Of a DNA stretch of 64,000 nt, positions 62,257 through 64,000 are shown one piece after another. The position numbers and the translations under genes were made by a program. The notes under the pieces are model-generated. The model did not search any database, was not told the origin of the DNA, and saw only the letters and a program-made list of their open reading frames with translations. The stretch is taken from contig CALCKT010000040.1 in the NCBI GenBank assembly GCA_937965785.1, positions 19,191-83,190 on the forward strand. Direction: 5' to 3'. Positions within the stretch are counted from its first letter, which is position 1. Each line of letters starts with the position of its first letter. This DNA comes from an uncultured Propionibacteriaceae bacterium (GTDB lineage Bacteria; Actinomycetota; Actinomycetes; Propionibacteriales; Propionibacteriaceae).

Positions 62257-63900
62257 ATGTCCCCCATGCAATCGCTGCCTGCTCTGCTCGATGCCCGTCT
62301 GCGCGCCGTCACGGGGGTGGACCCGGAGATGCGGCCGGCCACGAAACCCCAGTTCGGGCACTTCCAGTCCAACGTGGCGCTGCGCCTCGCGAAGGAGCAG
62401 AAACGACCTCCCCGCGAGGTCGCGGCGGACATAGTCTCAAGGCTTGACATCTCCGACCTGTGTGAGCCCCTGGAGATCGCCGGGCCGGGGTTCATCAACT
62501 TCCGCATTCGCGCCGACGTTCTCGCCCAAGCTGCCACCGCGGTGCTCGAGGATCCGCATCACGGGTTGAGTCGCACCTCGCATCCGCAGCGGGTCGTCAT
62601 CGACTACTCGGCGCCCAACGTCGCCAAGCAGATGCACGTCGGGCACCTGCGCACCACCATCATCGGTGACTGTTTCAACCGCATCCTCACCGCCCTGGGG
62701 CACGAGGTGATCCCGCAGAACCACATCGGCGACTGGGGCACCCAGTTCGGGATGCTGGTGGAACACATCATCGAGACCGGCACCGACGTCACCACCCTCG
62801 ACCTTGCCGGCGCGGAACAGCTCTACAAGGACTCAAAGAAACACTTCGACGAGGACCCCGACTTCGCCGCCCGCGCCCGAGCGCGTGTCGTGAAGCTGCA
62901 GAGCGGTGACGAGGAGACCCTCGCGATCTGGCGGCAGCTGATCGCGGTGTCCCTGGCCGGTTTCAACGCCGCCTACCAACGCCTCGGGGTGCTGCTGACC
63001 GACGCGGACCTGGCGGGCGAGTCGACCTACAACGACGCCCTGCCGGAAGTGGCCGCCGACCTGGCCGAGCGCGGCATCGCCGTCGTCGACGACGGGGCGC
63101 TGGTGCTGTGGGTCGAGGGTTTCGACGCGCCGCTGATCATCCGCAAATCGGACGGCGGCTACGGCTACGACACCACCGACATGGCCGCCATCCGGCACCG
63201 GGTCCGCGAACTGAAGGCCGACCGGATCATCTACGTCACCGATGTGCGCCAGTCGCAGCACTTCCAGGAACTCTTCGAGGCCGCCCGGAAGGCCGGCTAC
63301 CTGCCCGAGGACGTCGAGGCGCAGCACGTCGGCTACGGCATGGTGCTCGGTCCCGATTCGCGTCCGTTCAAGACCCGCGACGGCGGGACGGTGTCGCTGA
63401 CGAGCCTGCTCGACTTGGCGGAGCAGGAGGCCTCACCCGAGATCGCCCTGGCGGCCATCAAGTACGCCGACCTGTCGGGTGCGATCCACAAGGACTACGT
63501 CTTCGACGCCGAACGGATGGTGCAGACCACCGGCGACACCGGACCGTACCTGCAGTACGCGCACGCCCGGATCTGCCAGATCCTGCGCAAGGCCGAGGCC
63601 GAGAACATCGGCTGGGGGGCGGTCGTGGTGTTGGAGGACCCGGCCGAGCAGACCCTCGCGCTGGTGCTGAGCCGCTTCGGTGAGGTCGTCGACGAGGTGG
63701 CCCGTGCCCTCACCCCTCACAAGTTGTGTGGGTACCTCTACGAACTGGCCGGTGCCTTCTCGGCCTTCTACGAGGCCTGCCCGGTGCTGCGTTCCGAGGG
63801 GGAGGTGCGCTCCTCGCGTCTCGCACTCGCGGCAGCCACCCGCGAGGTACTCGCCCAGGGCCTCCACCTCCTCGGAATCGAGGCCCCCGACCGCATGTGA
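62257..63900 (+). CDS. argS: Arginyl-tRNA synthetase
   Basis: A 547-aa class I ArgRS. The HIGH-type signature is SAPNVAKQMHVGHLRTTIIGD, the KMSK loop is degenerate as often in ArgRS, and the C-terminal helical anticodon-binding (DALR) domain starts around YLQYAHARI. Two ATG codons (62257 and 62266) are possible starts; neither has a clear ribosome binding site. The sequence GAGAAT just upstream suggests a leaderless mRNA starting at or near 62266. The gene is complete. Confidence 0.95.
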   Translation: MSPMQSLPALLDARLRAVTGVDPEMRPATKPQFGHFQSNVALRLAKEQKRPPREVAADIVSRLDISDLCEPLEIAGPGFINFRIRADVLAQAATAVLEDPHHGLSRTSHPQRVVIDYSAPNVAKQMHVGHLRTTIIGDCFNRILTALGHEVIPQNHIGDWGTQFGMLVEHIIETGTDVTTLDLAGAEQLYKDSKKHFDEDPDFAARARARVVKLQSGDEETLAIWRQLIAVSLAGFNAAYQRLGVLLTDADLAGESTYNDALPEVAADLAERGIAVVDDGALVLWVEGFDAPLIIRKSDGGYGYDTTDMAAIRHRVRELKADRIIYVTDVRQSQHFQELFEAARKAGYLPEDVEAQHVGYGMVLGPDSRPFKTRDGGTVSLTSLLDLAEQEASPEIALAAIKYADLSGAIHKDYVFDAERMVQTTGDTGPYLQYAHARICQILRKAEAENIGWGAVVVLEDPAEQTLALVLSRFGEVVDEVARALTPHKLCGYLYELAGAFSAFYEACPVLRSEGEVRSSRLALAAATREVLAQGLHLLGIEAPDRM

Positions 63901-63917
63901 GATCCCACCCCGAAGCC

Positions 63918-63960
63918 GGTTGAGCCGGGGAGCGACGAAGGAGCGGCCCGAGTCGAAACC
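63918..63960. repeat. Dispersed GGTTGAGCC...GTCGAAACC element
   Basis: A 43-bp copy directly after argS, with GGTTGAGCC and GTCGAAACC ends and a GCGACGAAGGAGCGG middle very like the unit at 1231-1273. The last 40 bases of the window hold nothing else. Confidence 0.6.
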
Positions 63961-64000
63961 ACCCCAAACCCGGTAGCCAGAGCTCCACCACGGCCACCCT

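Overview
This is a 64 kb stretch of a high-GC actinobacterial chromosome. Four things point to the Propionibacteriaceae (Arachnia, Tessaracoccus or Propionicimonas type): mycothiol genes (mshA, mshB), the actinobacterial crgA / DUF881 / pabA / pknB / pbpA / rodA / pstP / fhaB / fhaA block, a meaB GTPase of methylmalonyl-CoA mutase, and a diacetamido-uronic-acid sugar cassette. The genus is an inference; no rRNA or other marker is present. Several housekeeping genes appear to start without a leader (a TANNNT -10 box 6 to 10 bases before the start codon), which is common in this phylum.

Layout. 0-15.7 kb is core-like: tilS; two secreted or lipid-anchored proteins; a small ABC transporter operon; the mshA-mshB pair; a proline/glutamine-rich membrane protein; tRNA-Leu(CAG); a CPA-type cation/proton antiporter; and a TetR-controlled heterodimeric ABC exporter with a perfect 20-bp operator. 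The gaps here carry two families of dispersed palindromic elements.

15.9-33.5 kb is a defence island. A DUF3800 protein with lower GC is followed by a 465-bp gap rich in inverted repeats. Then comes a complete type I-G (formerly I-U) CRISPR-Cas operon: cas3 (helicase then C-terminal HD), csx17 (cas8u2), csb1 (cas7), csb2 (cas5-cas6), a cas4-cas1 fusion and cas2. An array follows in the same orientation. I counted 95 recognisable 36-nt repeats plus one decayed 96th. The leader, beside cas2, carries an unusual nested inverted repeat. Repeat decay at the far end, duplicated spacers and pairs of related spacers record the history of the array.

33.7-39 kb holds a zinc-type CDF exporter with its ArsR repressor, a DUF364-cupin pair behind a possible DtxR/IdeR box, two paralogous small membrane proteins, lysS and a HAD phosphatase. 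39.7-51.3 kb is the conserved cell-division and peptidoglycan signalling block. It is interrupted between DUF881 and pabA by a lower-GC insert with three tandem copies of a 154-aa lipoprotein gene that share their 5' ends but have diverged in the C-terminal part, plus a broken secreted-protein gene. No pknA is present.

51.5-60.5 kb holds meaB, a PLP decarboxylase with an ATP-grasp partner, and divergently a surface-sugar operon (acetyltransferase, aminotransferase, Gfo/Idh/MocA dehydrogenase, DUF6056-like membrane protein, then GtrA and a family 2 glycosyltransferase). The UDP-sugar 6-dehydrogenase this pathway needs is absent, but a decayed C-terminus of such an enzyme lies at 61.07-61.24 kb. 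The window ends with an HU protein, an aldo/keto reductase and argS.
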